A stretch of 7,176 nt of DNA from JBFXAF01 sp050178915. Its GTDB lineage: Bacteria; Pseudomonadota; Alphaproteobacteria; Rhizobiales; Rhizobiaceae. Position 1 is the first letter of the stretch. Every line of letters begins with the position of its first letter. The DNA lies in contig JBFXFO010000180.1 in assembly GCA_050178915.1 (NCBI GenBank), positions 1-7,176 on the forward strand, in the 5' to 3' direction. The notes beneath the pieces are model-generated. The model made no database searches, was not told the DNA's origin, and saw only the letters and a program-made list of their open reading frames with translations. Positions 6,236-7,176 of this stretch are shown piece by piece. The translations under genes and the position numbers were made by a program.

Positions 6236-6949
6236 TCAGTCCTTCAGTTCGAAGGTGACGTTGACCTGGATCTTGTAGGCGTTTTCGCCGGCCTCCACGG
6301 GAACGGCGGCTGCCGCATCCTCCGGCAGGGCCTTGTACATGAACGGCGCCGGGGCAGGGCTGTATGACTGCTCCGAGATTTCGAGGATCGAGCCGATCTG
6401 CACACCAGCGGCCTCGGCCAGCGTCTTCGCCTTGGCCATGGCGTCCTGCACCGCGCGCTTGCGCGCCTCGGTGATGGTGGCGGCCGGGTTCTCGTTGACG
6501 AAGCTGATGCCGCCGCCCTGGTTGACGCCGAGCGACACGGCCTTGTCGATCGCCTCGCCGGTCTTCGCCAGATCGCGAACGCGGATCGAAATGGTGTTCG
6601 TCACCTGGTAGGCGGCGAGCTTCGCCTCCTGCGTGCCGTCCGGCTTGTTGATGTAGTCGTAGCGCGGGGAGATCTGGATGCCCGAGGTCTGCAGATCGCG
6701 CGGCTCGATGCCGAGTTCCTTCATGGCAGCGATCACCGCGGCCATCGCCTCGTTGTTGGCGGTCAGCGCGTCGCGGGCGGTCGGCGCCTCGCGCATGACG
6801 GAAAGCGAGAGCAGCGCCATGTCGGGCGCGACAGTGGCCTCGCCTTCGCCCATCACCACGATGCGCGGCGGCGGGTTGTCGGCGGCGACCGCCATGGCCG
6901 GGAAAGCGGCGGTGGCGGCAAGGGCGAGGGCAAAAATGCGGCGGTTCAT
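6236..6949 (-). CDS. SIMPL domain-containing (DUF541) periplasmic protein
   Basis: The 237-residue protein starts at ATG 6949, with GGAGA 6 bases upstream. An in-frame ATG at 7108 would add 53 residues with no signal-peptide character, so I rejected it. Residues 1-22 form a signal peptide (MNRR, hydrophobic core, Ala-Val-Ala cleavage). The mature protein follows the SIMPL pattern: VMGEGEATVAPDMA at 32-45, LQTSGIQISPRYDY at 86-99, then YQVTNTISIRVRDL (114-127). A helix, EARKRAVQDAMAKAKTLAEAAGV (161-183), leads into IGSILEISE. Family members such as Brucella BP26 and E. coli YggE are periplasmic or surface proteins; YggE has been linked to oxidative stress. No enzymatic activity is established. 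The gene lies upstream of the TIR-STAND gene on the same strand but is closed by its own terminator, so co-transcription would need read-through. Confidence 0.95.
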   Translation of the reverse strand: MNRRIFALALAATAAFPAMAVAADNPPPRIVVMGEGEATVAPDMALLSLSVMREAPTARDALTANNEAMAAVIAAMKELGIEPRDLQTSGIQISPRYDYINKPDGTQEAKLAAYQVTNTISIRVRDLAKTGEAIDKAVSLGVNQGGGISFVNENPAATITEARKRAVQDAMAKAKTLAEAAGVQIGSILEISEQSYSPAPAPFMYKALPEDAAAAVPVEAGENAYKIQVNVTFELKD

Positions 6950-6984
6950 GCGTCGTCTCCAAAACGGTCCGTCTGAATGGACGG

Positions 6985-7004
6985 CACAATAGGCACCCAT
7001 TGTG
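6985..7004. promoter_or_regulatory. Inverted repeat CACAAT-N8-ATTGTG upstream of the SIMPL-domain gene
   Basis: CACAAT (6985-6990) and ATTGTG (6999-7004) are perfect reverse complements with an 8-base spacer. The site lies 35-55 bases upstream of the ATG at 6949, where an operator or core promoter would be expected. A second short dyad, CCGTC/GACGG (6969-6973/6980-6984), lies closer to the start. I see no convincing -35/-10 pair. The rest of 7005-7176 shows no feature I can support. Confidence 0.3.
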
Positions 7005-7176
7005 AGACGAATGCGGCAGCCGGAAGCTTTGGCGGCTTGACGGAAGGACGGCGAAAAAGCCATAAGGCGGCCGATGTCCACGTCCTTCGCCATCATCGGC
7101 ATTTGCATTATTGGCTAGCGGCTCACGCTGGTCCGGACGTTTTCGCGCCTTGTTCAGATGAAAAACGCCCAGGCCA

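Noticed and set aside
4099..6258. Long plus-strand open frame (719 codons) antisense to the TIR-STAND gene
   Set aside because: It is the mirror of a GC-rich coding frame. Its product is an Ala/Gly/Arg-rich string without domains, and the opposite strand carries clear TIR and NTPase motifs.
6045..6989. Minus-strand frame (314 codons) bridging the SIMPL and TIR genes
   Set aside because: It is out of frame with both recognised proteins, Arg/His/Pro-rich, and reads through a terminator hairpin.
7037..7066. TTGACG followed 18 bases later by CATAAG on the plus strand
   Set aside because: The -10 match is weak and no supported plus-strand gene follows in the window.
6950..7108. N-terminal extension of the SIMPL protein to ATG 7108
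   Set aside because: The internal ATG at 6949 has a GGAGA site and begins a proper signal peptide; the extension would bury it.
7154..7176. Possible C-terminus of a minus-strand gene (AWAFFI then stop) or start of a plus-strand gene (ATG 7158) at the right edge
   Set aside because: Only six or seven codons are visible either way, with no ribosome binding site for the ATG, so neither can be supported.
1..7176. Search for CRISPR arrays, tRNA/rRNA, transposases, integrases and attachment repeats
   Set aside because: None was seen; the only tandem repeats are the WD40 blades and the Ala/Pro/Thr tract, both within proteins.

Overview
The window looks like a chromosomal stretch from a high-GC alphaproteobacterium, most likely a member of the Hyphomicrobiales (Rhizobiales). 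The base composition, the GC-ending codon use, a CxxCxxCC protein of the YcgN/UPF0260 type, a periplasmic SIMPL-domain protein and a small rhizobial-style secreted protein all point that way. The assignment is inferred from sequence character; no search was run.

Layout, left to right. (1) The 5' part of a minus-strand gene for a secreted, acidic, Ala/Pro/Thr/Glu-rich low-complexity protein runs off the left edge (1-599). A candidate general-stress (EcfG/RpoE2-type) promoter lies just upstream. (2) Divergent from it on the plus strand is the YcgN-family cysteine-cluster protein (790-1254). (3) Next, also on the plus strand, is a small secreted protein (1516-1884). It has a strong ribosome binding site, and an 11-bp-periodic dyad lies about 70-110 bases upstream of its start. 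(4) A near-perfect bidirectional terminator (1928-1966) separates it from the convergent gene. (5) The dominant feature is a very large minus-strand gene (1978 to about 6123/6177). It encodes a TIR - STAND NTPase - transmembrane helix - coiled coil - 14-blade WD40 protein. (6) Upstream of it, on the same strand, is a SIMPL-domain periplasmic protein (6236-6949) with its own terminator, whose T-tract overlaps the longest possible start of the large gene.

The large protein is the item of interest. It joins a TIR domain with the features of an NAD-consuming enzyme to a STAND switch ATPase and to two probable seven-bladed beta-propellers, with a membrane helix between switch and propellers. This is the architecture of single-gene bacterial conflict or immune sensors (NLR-like), in which ligand binding to the repeats is thought to drive oligomerisation and activate the TIR effector. 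It stands alone between ordinary genes, with no transposase, integrase or companion defence gene in view. The other genes look like normal house or envelope genes, and nothing in the sequence shows that they work with it. The organisation suggests a self-contained system. Its most unusual aspect is the possibility that the propeller sensor lies outside the cytoplasm.
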